From Corylus avellana (lineage: Eukaryota > Streptophyta > Magnoliopsida > Fagales > Betulaceae): 64,000 nt of DNA. The notes beneath the pieces were generated by a model. The model saw only the letters and a program-made list of their open reading frames with translations, was not told the DNA's origin and searched no databases. Location: NCBI RefSeq assembly GCF_901000735.1, contig NC_081545.1, forward strand, positions 16,852,304 through 16,916,303. Direction: 5' to 3'. Shown in pieces: positions 11,464-22,149 of this stretch; the stretch's first letter is position 1, and every line of letters starts with the position of its first letter. The position numbers and the translations under genes are program-made.

Positions 11464-12602
11464 TCCTTGAGAAGTTTAGCATCAGATGGCTCTTTGAGAC
11501 ATTGAAGAACTGAAGCTTGGGGTTCATGATGTGTCTCAAGAGGAATTGTGATGAAGGAATGAGCTTCAGTACTCATTTCCTTGTCATTGGACAAATTTGG
11601 AGTTGACTAGGGCTCACTTTTCTCTAGGTGCTCAACTTGTTCCTCTTTTTCTTCCTCCTTATTGTTCTCCACAATTTCCTCACTCCCAAATGTGGTGGTG
11701 GTTTGGACATGCTCATAACAAGAATTGCTAGTAGCTTCGTCATCAATCATGTAGTGTCCTTTAGCCATTAGTTGACTTTGACTCTCTTCTTTCTCTATTC
11801 TGTTGAATTCAGCAACTAGATGATCGACTTGTCCTTCAAACCTTGCAATTCCTTGAGTGTTGACCATGGTGGCATCCTTTAGTTCTTGAATGGCTTGGTT
11901 ATTGACTATGGTGGAATTCTTAAGCTCTTGTATGCACTTGCTTTGACTCTCTTCCTCCTCTATTCTGTTGAATTCAGCAACTAGATGATCGACTTGTCCT
12001 TCCAACCTTGCAATTTCTTGAGTGTTGACCATGGTGGCATCCTTTAGTTCTTAAATGGCTTGGTTATTGACCATGGTGGAATTCTTAAGTTCTTGTATGC
12101 ACTGGCTATTTGATTGCATGAATGCTTTGAGTGTGTCTTCCAATGATAATTGTGGTTGTGGCATTTGAACGGTGGACTGGCCGGTTAGTTGCATGAAGGA
12201 TTTGAGAGAGTCTTCCAACGACGATTGTTGAGGAGGATAGTCATATGATGAAGGATGGAGGACTTGGTTATCGAATTGCGGATAGTCTGGATGGTGCAGT
12301 TCATGATCTTGGAGAGCATAATTTCCTGTAGCCTGAGTTGACTATGGGAAATCAGAATGATTGTTCCATCCCGGGGTGTAAAAATTAGCATTTGATTCAA
12401 ACACCGGGCTGGAGAAATTAGTGTTCATTTGCTCATATAAAAAATTATAAAATTGTCCCCATGATGGACAATTACTATCACTATGGTAAGGATTCGAGCA
12501 ATATGAATATGGTTTATGTGGTGTGAAAATGTGAGGGTAGTTGATAGGAGCAGGTGTCCTACAACTAGGGGAAGCATTAAAATTACCAAATGGAAAATTC
12601 AT
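11292..12602 (-). pseudogene. Gag-like protein of gypsy-type element 1, with internal stops
   Basis: The frame opens at an ATG at 12602 and is collinear to 11292 apart from three in-frame stops (about 12342, 12051 and 11607). It has a Cys-rich segment (YCSNPYHSDSNCPSWGQFYN), a Gln/Pro/Tyr-rich stretch, coiled-coil-like repeats (GQVDHLVAEFNRIEEEE) and a TTTTFGSEEIVEN motif. These parts occur in the same order in the protein at 24070-25338: YCYSPYHHIRDCPTAGQFSN, HVEQIINHLNRMEEEE, ITTLRSGEVVEN. A TLRSG motif just after Gag is common in Tat/Athila-type gypsy polyproteins, which supports the Gag call. The stops sit where the other copy has Trp or Gln, consistent with point decay of a once-open frame. 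Confidence 0.75.
11776..12105 (-). repeat. 165-bp in-frame duplication inside the Gag coiled coil
   Basis: Copies begin at 11776 and 11941 with ctttgactctctt. The unit is 165 bp (55 codons), so the frame is kept. Each copy encodes an IQELKNSTxVNNQAI-ELKDATMVNTQ segment and a GQVDHLVAEFNRIE segment. Gypsy-type element 2 has only one such unit, so the duplication arose in this lineage. Confidence 0.85.
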
Positions 12603-13282
12603 GCTTCACGTCACTCTTTAGCATGCAAATATCCCATATATAACGGTAACCATTTTTTTTTTAAAGAAAATAAAAATAAACAAAAATTAAACTAACAACG
12701 AAGCATAAAACTAAACAAAATACCATAGATTAAAAACTCACAAAATGGGCAAAAATTAAATTTGGCAAATTGGTATTGATCTGTCTTGGTGTAGTCTGCG
12801 GACATGTGCTTGAGCGCAGGCGGGATAGGATCGAGCGCAATTGCACTGACCTGTCAGTGATACTGCTTGCTGCGTGCATGCACTCGAACTTGCCCGTGAA
12901 GTTGTCGATCGTAGGCGTACTCAACTAGGCCAAATGCTGCCTTGGTCGCGAGTGCGCTTAAGCATAGCATGGCTGTGCTCGATCGCATTTGCGTTGTGTG
13001 CAGAGGTAGATGCGATCCGAAGTTACTACTTTGTGTTCTAGTGTGCTTGAGCGTACTGATGTGAGCTCGAGCGGATGCTGTAGGGCTGGTCCAACAGAAT
13101 TGCAAAACATTAAAAAAAAAAAAAAAAAACAAACAAACAAACAAACCAAAAAAGAATTTTTTGCTTTTTTTATTAGTACAGGAATAAAAGAAACAACTTG
13201 CAAAATTGAAATCCTAATTATAACTAGTAGAAAGATAAAATCAATTTAGACATAAATTGAATTCAAAAATCAAACAATTCTC

Positions 13283-13300
13283 CGGCAATGGCGCCAAAAA
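13283..13300 (-). other. Primer-binding site of gypsy-type element 1
   Basis: Directly inside the 5' LTR the minus strand reads TTTTTGGCGCCATTGCCGG. TGGCGCCGTTGCCGGGGA-type sites are known from Athila/Tat gypsy elements and are usually assigned to tRNA-Asp. The same site with one change occurs at 23669 in gypsy-type element 2. Confidence 0.8.
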
Positions 13301-13302
13301 CA

Positions 13303-14474
13303 TGTTGTGAGTTTTAATGTTATTCGCAAGTGCACGGGTCATTTGTAATATAGCTTTTGCAAGTGCGAGGTCGAATTAACAGGGAAAAGATTAAATATGT
13401 CTAAATTAATTTAATCTTAACCTAGTTCCAAAAGATTTTTGATTTTGAAAAAAAGAAAACATAAACAACAAATAATAAACAAATAATTAACTAAGAATGT
13501 ACTAAGGTTGTAGAATCCACACTCACTAAATCAGAATAACACATTCCATGTTCATCATTATCATCTGAAATTCTCACAAATAAAATCCTATGTATGTCTT
13601 ACTATGCTTCACAAATTAATTAAATCAACTAATGTATCCATTCATTACACAAATCACAAAAGATATCCGGATTAAATCAAATCATCAATTGTATCTGTAA
13701 GACAAATCACAAAAGATATCTAATTTTATTTTGATAAATAATGATCCAAGCAAGACAATTAAATGAAACTCTCCTGAATTATCACATGTATGCGTAAATC
13801 ACAATAGATATCCAAGAGTAATCTCTATAATTGAATTAAAGTAAAACAATTGAAACCTTAAAAACCTATAAAATCAAAATAATATTGACTTACAAAATAA
13901 TGTTATTGTTCTTCATCGGTGAGGCTTCATCCTCACCCTTAGTTGATAATTTACTTCCACATGATTATGATAAATAAAACCTAAACCTAAGGAAAATTAA
14001 AACTAAAAGGAAGAAAAACTGTCAAAATTCGGACTTGGTCTCTCCAGCCTCTTTCTTAAGGCTTAGCCATCTTTCTATAGGGGTTTATAGGGCTTAAAAC
14101 CCAAAAAAGGGCGCTAGGGCATATCTGGCAGACAAGTGCGCTCAAGCGCATGGCCAGTGCACTCGATCGCACTCGGGCATGTAGCTCTTCTCTTGTGGCA
14201 CAACACTTGGGCGGCTTGCTGGTGGACATGAGTGCGCTCGAGCGCAACCCAGATGGGATCGAGCACACGATGTTGCGCTCAATCCTACTTTGATGACACT
14301 TTTTCTAGCTTTCTTCCAAGCTCCATATTTTTCACTTTAAAAAAGTAGTTTTCCCTTAACAACCTACAAAACACTAAAAACAAATAACTAACACAAAATA
14401 TCAGATTATGACACAGCTAAATGATTAACAAATGTAAATTAAGGTCTCAAATATGCAATATTTGACACTCATCA
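13303..14474 (-). repeat. 5' LTR of gypsy-type element 1
   Basis: This is 1,172 bp, with minus-strand ends TGATGAGTGTCAAAT and CTCACAACA. It matches 5542-8484 once the solo LTR there is removed. The primer-binding site abuts its inner end. The two LTRs differ by several substitutions plus an indel of about 90 bp, so this element is clearly older than the one at 22150. Confidence 0.85.
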
Positions 14475-14818
14475 TGCTAAACGTATGGTTCCATCACCCA
14501 TCTTCACTTTGCTTGTCACGGATTTATCCAAGATAGTGAAGGCTTCCAAATTGGCTGTCATGTGATTACTATACCCACTATTAATATACTAATCATCTGT
14601 CGTACATTTTTTAGCAGAATAAGACGCAAGAAACAAGTATTATGTTTCTTCTTTCTCTTTTTCTTTAGCAAAGTTTGCTTGTTTTTCTTTAAGCCTACAA
14701 TACCTTTTTATATGGCCATAATTCTTACAATAAGAACATTGGGGCTTTCAATAAGAATTTTCACCTTCATCACTAACTTCAACTTCTCTTCCATTATGAT
14801 ATTGGTAGTTGTTACTTG

Positions 14819-16012
14819 CAGGGGTGGAGGGAAGGGGGTTGAAAGGGGTCAAATGCCCCCTCAAACCTCCAAAATTTTCCCTTACTCCCCCTTATTCCCG
14901 ATAGAAGTTCCCCATGGATGCCCTGGCTGCCCCATTCTAAGCCACTCATCAGGGGCAAAACTTTTCCACTCATCATGCGGACATCTCTAACTCAGTAATT
15001 CTGTATTTTAGTTTCTTCTTCTTTTTTTTTTTTCTTTTTTTTTTTTTTTCCTGTTTGTGTTTTCTAGAGATTTAGGTTAGATGAAGGAAGAAGAAGACGA
15101 TACACATAATTTTAACAAAACACTGCGTTTAAAATAGTATAGATTGACCAAAGTGCTCCGTTTTTCAAGCTTCAGTTTTGAAATTTGTAATACAGCTTCA
15201 AAATACACACCGTTTTCAAAGCATATCAAACACTTCATTTTTTTCTAAACAAGGAGCAAGACAAGCAAGGATATTGTTGTCGGTTGATAGTGGGGCTAAG
15301 TATAACTAATGCTAGTATTGGAATGGTGGAATGATGGTCCTCTTGTCTTTTTCATTTCTTTTTTATTTTTCCTTTTATTTATTTATTTTTTTTAGCACAC
15401 TTTTCTTTTCTATTCAAATTCCAGTGGATGAGAATCATGAACGTTGAGACCAAATTACCAAAACGAGTCGTTTAATATAAAGTTTATTACTGTTTTTTTT
15501 TTAAAAAAATAAAGTTGATTAATACCAACATAAAATAGTGGAATGGTTCCAAAACCTCCATTATTCCAAACTGAAGTTCCAATGTTATTCAAAAGTTTGA
15601 AAATTTGAACAATTTGTAAATATGGCAATTTGTTATGTTCAACAATTTTTCTTTCTTGCGAAGTTTCGGTTTTATACTGATTTATTTTAAAATAATAAAA
15701 ATATCTATATAAGTTTTATATTTAAATTTGCTTGTCTAAGATATAGGCAATAATGAAAAGAAATATTTTTCAATATATAATTGTAGTTACTTTAGATTAT
15801 GGAGAACAACAATGATTCTATTGAGCTCCAACCAACTTCTAAACAAGCTCCTCTTGAAATAAATTTAGCAAACCTATGGTTAGATCTAATTATCATTCCT
15901 TGCTTAAGAATAAAAAAAATATGATTACTGTTCTAATTATAGAGACCAAATCTGAAAAGTATATCAACAAAAAGAATCATGTTAATGAGTTAATCATGAT
16001 TTTTCTAAAACA

Positions 16013-16045
<33 letters not shown>

Positions 16046-16124
16046 GCGTCGTTTTAATTCAACATGGTTCAACTTTATTTTTTAATCTTGTCCCTCCTAA
16101 ACCAAAATCCTGGCTTTGCCACTG
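14819..16124 (+). mobile_element. hAT-type deletion derivative inside copia gag
   Basis: The ends are caggggtggag and the inverse of ctttgccactg (cagtggcaaag), imperfect inverted repeats of the CAGTGGCGGAG kind common in plant hAT elements. They are flanked by a perfect 8-bp duplication, gttacttg (14811-14818 and 16125-16132), the hAT size. A plus-strand stretch at about 15800-15860 (ENNNDSIELQPTSKQ...EINLANL) resembles the N-terminus of TTF-type hAT transposases. No catalytic region is left. Poly-T/A runs fill much of the interior. Confidence 0.85.
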
Positions 16125-16549
16125 GTTACTTGAACGTCTACCTCCTCGACCATCTCTTTTTCCACGAAAAAATGGCCTTCAGGCCCTCTTGTGGTTGAAC
16201 CATTGCATGTAGACTCACTAGTCTCACCACTTGTTTTGCCTTTAGAAAATTGCAATTTTGTATAAAATACATTTTCTATGAAATTTTCTTCATATCTTTT
16301 CATCATGTCTTCATTAGATTGAAGGGAACCAAATAATTCATCAACTGTTCACTTAAATCCTTAGATTCTTCTATGGCAGCCACCACGTGGTCATACTTCA
16401 TAGGCATACTTCTAAGAATATTTTCAACAACTTTCTAATGAGATAAATTTTTACCAAATTTTCTGATTTGATTCACAACGTCTAGCATATTAGTGAAATA
16501 ATCATGCTTAGACTCACCTTCTTTCATCATCAAACTTTCAAAGTTTCTG

Positions 16550-16765
16550 CGAAGAGTTTGAAGTTTGATGGTCAATACCTTGGCATTAACTTGATACACT
16601 TTCCGTAATGCACCCCAAGCATCCTTCGACTTTGTTGCAGTAGCAATTCGGGGTCAGTGAAGAGTTTAAAGTTTGATGGTCAATACCTTGGCATTACCTT
16701 TAATACCCTTTCTGTAATACATCCCAAGCATCCTTTGACTTTGTTGCAGCAGCAATTCAGGGAAA
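16550..16765 (-). repeat. About 109-bp tandem duplication in copia gag
   Basis: The segment gtttgatggtcaataccttgg ... gttgcag.agcaattc(a/g)ggg occurs at about 16565-16651 and again at about 16674-16760, with roughly 10% difference. It duplicates the Gag stretch encoding KVLTIKL and the region before it. Confidence 0.8.
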
Positions 16766-17060
16766 GATGGATTCATCCACAACTTGTTGAATGAAAAAAA
16801 CACCTTGGCATCTTTCTTTCGAAGGTCCTTGATAGTGTCTGCAGAAACTCCTGTTTTTGAATAGCCTTTTTCCACTAAATCTCATAGGTCTTGGGAAAGA
16901 AAGAGAATCTCAATCTTTGTACTCCAAATGTCATACCCAGCTCCTTGAAAGAGTGGTAGTGATGGCTGTGACCATGGCCAGCTTTTCCTTTTTGTCGACA
17001 CAGCCCACTCATCCAATGTGTGCCAAACTTTCTAAGAGTAACTGGTAAACTCAAAGAAAC

Positions 17061-18035
17061 CATTTGATGATTTGATCATAGACCAGGTAGTTGCTTATAG
17101 TATTCGTGAGGTGGTAAGGACCTTTAACAATGTTAGTATGATCTTGAAGTAACAAAAACAAAATGTGCTACAAAGTACTTAAACATCATAAACACCTGTA
17201 CTTGAAGCTAAAAACAAACTAGTACCATCCATCCTCACATATTATGTGACAAGTTTATCCAAAATACTTAAAACATATGACGATGAAACAAGACAGCCTT
17301 AGATTCAAGCATAAGTATTTGGCTCCAAAGATTAGCAAAACCACCCATATTTTACTACAAGTTTCAGTTCTGTTCACTGTCAGATGACTGGGGGTTTCTT
17401 TCTCTTTGAAGCAGAACCATTGGATCCAAGAACATCACCTGGTGAAGAAGCATTGTGTAATGCTTGAGATGAAAAATTAACTGCCGTTTGTTTCAGTAGC
17501 TTTTGTAAGATTTAAGATCAAGATGAAATCCTTCAATTTCTCCTACATGTCAGAGAAAACAGGATTGCCATTTTGATACTACAAGCAAACAAAGAAGAAA
17601 AAAAAAAATGCCAAATCATTAGCATATACATAATGAAAGGATCATCCCTTTTAATGCCTAATAGGAGTACCTTTTACCATGAAAAACTTAATAAGTAGCA
17701 TGTAGAACATCTTTATCATTGTCTATCACAAAAGGAAACGCCGCTACGCTTATAAAAGTATAATGTAGTTTTAACAACGCTCGTTTGGGTTAAGAAAATG
17801 TCTTCAAAAAGGCGCACGAGAAAAGTAATTAAAATAACACTTTGGGTTTGGAAATAGTTTTAATACCAAAAACTCGTATAAATGCTAACTCAAAGCTTAC
17901 ATGAGGTGAAAAATCCATTTTATTTCATTTGAAATTCATTTCGAAATACATAAGCACCTATCACTCAAAAGTGCAAATACTAAGTACACGTGCATAACCT
18001 AATACCCTAGCAAACACTAATCAGCTAAGTACTAC
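17061..18035. other. Intergenic, one weak coding-like stretch
   Basis: Mostly AT-rich with no defined element. On the minus strand at about 17525-17385 there is an open tail LLKQTAVNFSSQALHNASS followed by a basic KRKKPPVI end and a stop. It could be the last exon of a lost gene, but I recognise no family and see no supporting upstream exon. The 5' LTR of the copia element should lie here but is not recognisable. Confidence 0.3.
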
Positions 18036-18491
18036 CTACTTAATCTGGATGGAATCTTCTGATGGGTCTTCCTCGTCTTTGACCATAGCCTCATAATCCT
18101 TTTCGATGCTTACGAGAAAGGCAACCTTCTGGCGATTGGTGTCTGTCTGCAGTGCTCCAGCCTTTAACAATCGTACTTCTTTTTGTTCCATCTTCGCGTA
18201 CTCGTCATCCACTTGGGTCATGTGTTCGTGTATCTCCCGCTTCCTTTCTGCGCTCAAATACGGGTTATACTTCCTAGGGATTGATGAAAAATCTCATACT
18301 ACTGATACGTTACGACGCTTCCATTTTGCAGCTACTTCCGTATTGTTGGGATTCTGCCATCCATACTTCTTCTGGGCCACGGGTGTAGGCTGAATGCATT
18401 TCCTAGTTAACTTAGCCAAAACTGTCCAATCATGACCTTGCCCCATATACGTAAGTCGTCGTGCTGCCAAGGGTGGCTTGTAACCTGGCAC
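18036..18491 (-). pseudogene. C-terminal part of an unrecognised gene, split by two transposons
   Basis: The minus-strand frame reads GPYVPGYKPPLAARRLTYMG, then LTRKCIQPTPVAQKKYGWQN. It has one in-frame TGA at 18294-18296, then a charged, probably coiled-coil end (ERKREIHEHMTQVDDEYAKM) stopping at 18036. Upstream the frame runs into the hAT at 18508. It resumes on the far side at 41245-41238 and onward (RDRCRHEVVIHDWPREY) and, past the chromovirus-like element, at 44337-44411 (NYHIYSNSPIDCVIILRLG). I do not recognise the family. It could be a host gene or an old transposon gene. The single stop may be a late lesion after insertion. Confidence 0.5.
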
Positions 18492-18507
18492 GTATGGCCC
18501 GTATTCC

Positions 18508-18850
18508 TAGGCCTATAAATGAGCCGAGATGATTCGAGCTTTGGCAAACTCGGACCGACTCATTTAGACAGACAGCAAAATGAGCCGATCTCAAGCTCGA
18601 GCCAAGCTTGAAACCTCTGGCTCAAGATTGACTCGTTGACGATTTTGACACACTCGGGATTGCAAAAGGGAATTTTCGAGCCGAGTCGAGCCCTCGATTA
18701 GCTCGACTTGGCTCGAGCTCGAGTTAAAAACATAAGTTTCAAAATAGTGAAATTGAACCCAAGCCCGAGCTCGAGCTCGATCAGAAAGCCTTTTGAGCCT
18801 TAAATGGATAGCTCGGGCCGATTAAGGCTCGTTAACATTAATAGTTAAGA
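18508..18850. repeat. Left terminal region of the hAT, GAGCTCG-rich
   Basis: After the terminal repeat come many short direct and inverted copies of cgagc/gctcg (for example ttggctcgagctcgag near 18708). Subterminal motif arrays of this kind are known as hAT transposase-binding regions. The counterpart is at 40840-41237. Confidence 0.75.
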
Positions 18851-20740
18851 ATAGTATTCTAACACATTTACAATTCAACAATGTTTTAAGTTTATTCCAA
18901 ATGCCAATTACAAATCAGGTAATTCCAAATGCCAATTACAAATCAGGTAAGATTCACTAGATCAAGTTATATTCAGGACAAATATAAAAGGACAAATATT
19001 ACCAATGTAAAATTCAGGACAAATATAACTTACAAAATACAATTGCAGAAATTATGAACACCTAAATTTACATGCTTAGACAAGTATATTAGGGCCTTAC
19101 AAATCAAGCAACTTCAAATTGAAGAAAACAAATTAATTTACAAACAGAATAACTACAAATCAAATTGAAGAAATTATAAATGACTGAAATGAGTCAAATG
19201 ACCAAAATCCAAAATTCATCTAAAGAGACTACTCTTCATCCTATTCATCAACTATCCACACCAGTCCATTGTCCACACTGCATTCAATGAAGAAAATAAA
19301 TGTTTTAAATGTTTTTAACTTCCTTGCAAGATGTCAAGGGAGTTTTATCACTTAAGATTGAGTAATTAGCAAGTATTTAAAAATCAGATGAATAAATGCA
19401 CATAAAATTAAACATTGCAAAATGAGGATATCAGGAAACAGGATATGTGTAATGTGTTCCACTTGCCAGTTGACACTAACCAGTCTGACCGTGACCCACA
19501 CCCACACTGCAATCCATGTAAAAAAAAAAAAAAAAAGTGTTAACTGTTTGTAACTCCCTTGCAAAATAATTTGGGAGCTTTAGAAAGAAAACAAAATTGG
19601 TCAAGACTTTCTATAGCCAAACAGCCTAAATCCACACATAACAAAGATCAACATGTACATCAAATTATAGTAATTAGTAAAACATGCAAAGAAGTGAAGT
19701 GTGATGTACATGAAAGCAATAGATGGTATAATAGAATAATATAATAATAGATTATGTACTCAAATAATCAACTGTGCAAAACTCAAAATAATAGAATCAT
19801 GTTAATCAACCAAAACTACTAATTATATACAACCTATAAAGTATAAAGAATAACAGTTGGGTAAAAAAAAAACAAGTAATCTCAACAGATAGCAACAACA
19901 TAAAACAAATTAGAAATTGAGTCACAAGCCACAAACATATAGAAGTAGCATAAACCAATGTATCACAACTAATCTCAATAGATAGCAACCACAAAAGCAT
20001 AAGCATAATTGCATAAACCAGTGTATGATGTGTATCACAAGTAATCTCAAATCAGTAGCATAAAGAAATAAATATGATATTTATAAGCACAGTTTTTAGA
20101 GATTTTCAGGTATATAAAATGCAAAAACTTAAAAATACCAAACTAGTAACTAGCATATGAAAATATGTGGCAGCTTTTAATGAAGCTTCTTAAAAGCGGA
20201 GACAAGGACCCAAGGAATGAATATGTACTGCAAACACAAACAAACCAAAAATATTGTTAGCAAATTTTTCTCCCTTGCATTTAGTTAGTCAAAGACGCAA
20301 AAAGTGTTTGACATTTAATAAACGAGTCAAATGAGGTTCAAATAATCAAATTTTTGCTGCAAAATGAAAACAATTAAATGAACAAGGAAGAAAGTTATTA
20401 CCTCAATAGGCTCAAATGATCAAGAGAGTTTCCAACAAAAGTACAATATAGCACTTAAACATTTCAAAATAAAACATACTTATCAAAATACAGACTTTAT
20501 AAGCAAAAGGAGATTGAATCCAAAAATGAAGTATTCAAATTACAGACCTAAACAAGGAAAGGACTAATATAGATTGTATTACTAATACACTCCCTGTCTG
20601 AAATTCTACATCACATCACATTCAGGTAGTTGTAGTTGTAGTTGTAGGCAACTCCACTTCAACCAATTTCTACAAAAACAAACACAAATTTAATATGGCT
20701 AGTTCATACATAAATAAAATTTAGTAAAACATTAAATAGT
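18851..20740. other. hAT interior downstream of transposase, non-coding
   Basis: AT-rich sequence with small diverged direct repeats, for example aattccaaatgccaattacaa twice at about 18895-18950 and a cactgca...cttgcaa block near 19275 and again near 19505. No coding region is supported. It should contain the 3' untranslated region of the transposase gene. Confidence 0.5.
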
Positions 20741-22149
20741 CTACATACATAAATTATAAACAAAACTTACTTCACTAGCAGATTTTCTTTTCATGCCATG
20801 AAGTGCTCTCACCCAATCTGAATCACATAAGAGCATCTGAACAGTTTCAGGGGATAATGATGCTCTATGGGGTTCAATAACCCTACCACTAGCACTGAAG
20901 GAGGATTCAGAAGCAACTGTACTTATGGGAACAACTAAGATATCATTTGCCATTCTAGACAAGATACGGTACTTCAAGGCATTGCATTTCCACCATGCTA
21001 AAGCATCAAAATCTGTTTCCATATATACTCCATTCTCATTCTTACCACAAATGTAGACATGCTCTTCAAGATAAATATCGAAATCTGTTTTAATGGGCCG
21101 GATGATGTCACTACTTATATGGTCAGCAAACCTTGATCGACCTTTGAAAATTTTGGGCACCACATCTCTAACAATTGCACTTGAGGAAGGACAAGAAGAA
21201 ACATTTACTTGGGCAGTTTCTTGCAATATACAAGCCATATGAGCAGAAACATATGACTCAAATAACTCTTTCAGAACTGCCAACACATTCTTAATGCGAT
21301 CACCAGCTTCGGTCAAAGGATAAATGATAGGAAAACAGAAATTGATCAACTTCATCTTGTATCTTGGATCCAAGACAGCAGCTATGGACATCAACAAATT
21401 GCTATCACCCCAATACTTATCAAATTTGTCAATCATCTTAATTGCCATTGACCTCATGTACTCATTCCTATCATTACACTTGATCATCAAAACTTCTTTC
21501 ATCCTCCAAACCTCAGGTAAATACAGATTTGCAGTAGGGTACTCACTACCCGATACATCATTGAAAACCGACAAAACCTGGTTCACATTATTCACCATTT
21601 CCCATTGTTCTGGAGTTACAACCCACTGAAATGCTTGCTCAACTCTATGGCACCTAGGGAACACTTCGTTGAACTTAATTGTAATGTCCAACATCATATA
21701 GGTGTTGTTCCAACGTGTGGGAAATCAGCTTCTTACAGGGTAAATGCAATCTCTTTGCTATCTCACTAAAGACATTCAACCTACTTTCAGAAGCCACAAT
21801 ATATTTTATGCCCTGCCTAACATCATCTATAATACCCCTAATTTCAGCAAGCCCAGATTGCACCAACAAGTTTGTAATGTGTGCACAACACCTAACATGA
21901 AACAACCTACCCCCAACCAGCAAAGCATTCTTCAACTCAAAGTCATCTTTTATAATTCTAGTTGTAGAATCATTAGCTTAAGCATTATCAATAGTAATGG
22001 TATGAATTTTATCCTCAATTCCCCAATTAGAAAAACAATTCCTTAATGCATCAACAATCACAACACCAAAATGTGGAGGAGGTACATTGCAAAAATTTAA
22101 AATTCTTTTTGGAGGCACCAAGTTGAATCCACAAGTGGCAAGTCACCAC

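Larger units (their letters stand above)
5542..14474 (-). mobile_element. Non-autonomous gypsy-type LTR retrotransposon 1, nested in copia
   Basis: Two LTRs (5542-8484 with an insertion; 13303-14474) share TG...CA ends. They flank an interior with a TGGCGCCATTGCCGG primer-binding site, a Gag-like pseudogene and a purine-rich tract. Flanks are tgctg (5537-5541) and tgcta (14475-14479), a 5-bp duplication with one mismatch. Removing the element rejoins the copia frame (GDGTIRLA before, GKGNVKLNS after). There is no protease, reverse transcriptase or integrase, so it would need enzymes from a related element. It carries a solo LTR, a SINE and a MULE derivative. Confidence 0.85.
14475..17030 (-). 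pseudogene. Copia gag and protease start, degenerate
   Basis: The minus strand contains Gag segments in order: IWSTKIEILFLSQDL near 16900, DLVEKGYSKTGVSADT at 16875-16830, LRKKDAKVFF, and further Gag_pre-type sequence to about 16100. After the hAT insertion come NNYQYHNGREVEVSDEGENSY and a CCHC zinc knuckle (CSYCKNYGHIKRYC) at about 14700-14740. The protease-type SGYSNHMTANLEAFT and GDGTIRLA then run to 14475. It has several stops, a 109-bp duplication and the hAT insertion. Beyond 14475 the frame resumes at 5541 on the other side of gypsy-type element 1. Confidence 0.75.
4245..17060 (-). mobile_element. Ty1/copia retrotransposon, internally deleted, host to nested elements
   Basis: Minus-strand copia pieces are collinear. 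Gag with a CCHC knuckle lies at about 17030-14690, and a protease-type SGYSNHMT motif at about 14560. The pre-integrase stretch VLYVPDLDSNLLSVGQ is near 5450, the C-terminal reverse transcriptase near 5284-4982, and RNase H near 4860-4600. A purine tract (aagggggagtg) abuts the 3' LTR at 4582. The integrase core and the catalytic part of reverse transcriptase are missing, with a junction near 5285. A gypsy-type element interrupts pol at 5542-14474 and a hAT derivative interrupts gag at 14819-16124. I could not locate the 5' LTR, so the right end is approximate. Confidence 0.75.

Noticed and set aside
14562..14990. 142-codon plus-strand frame
   Set aside because: It overlaps the antisense of copia gag and the hAT terminus. 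The minus strand holds the recognisable zinc knuckle.
17038..17042. gtaac matching the 5 bases left of the copia LTR (4240-4244)
   Set aside because: A 5-base match is expected by chance, and no LTR lies next to it.
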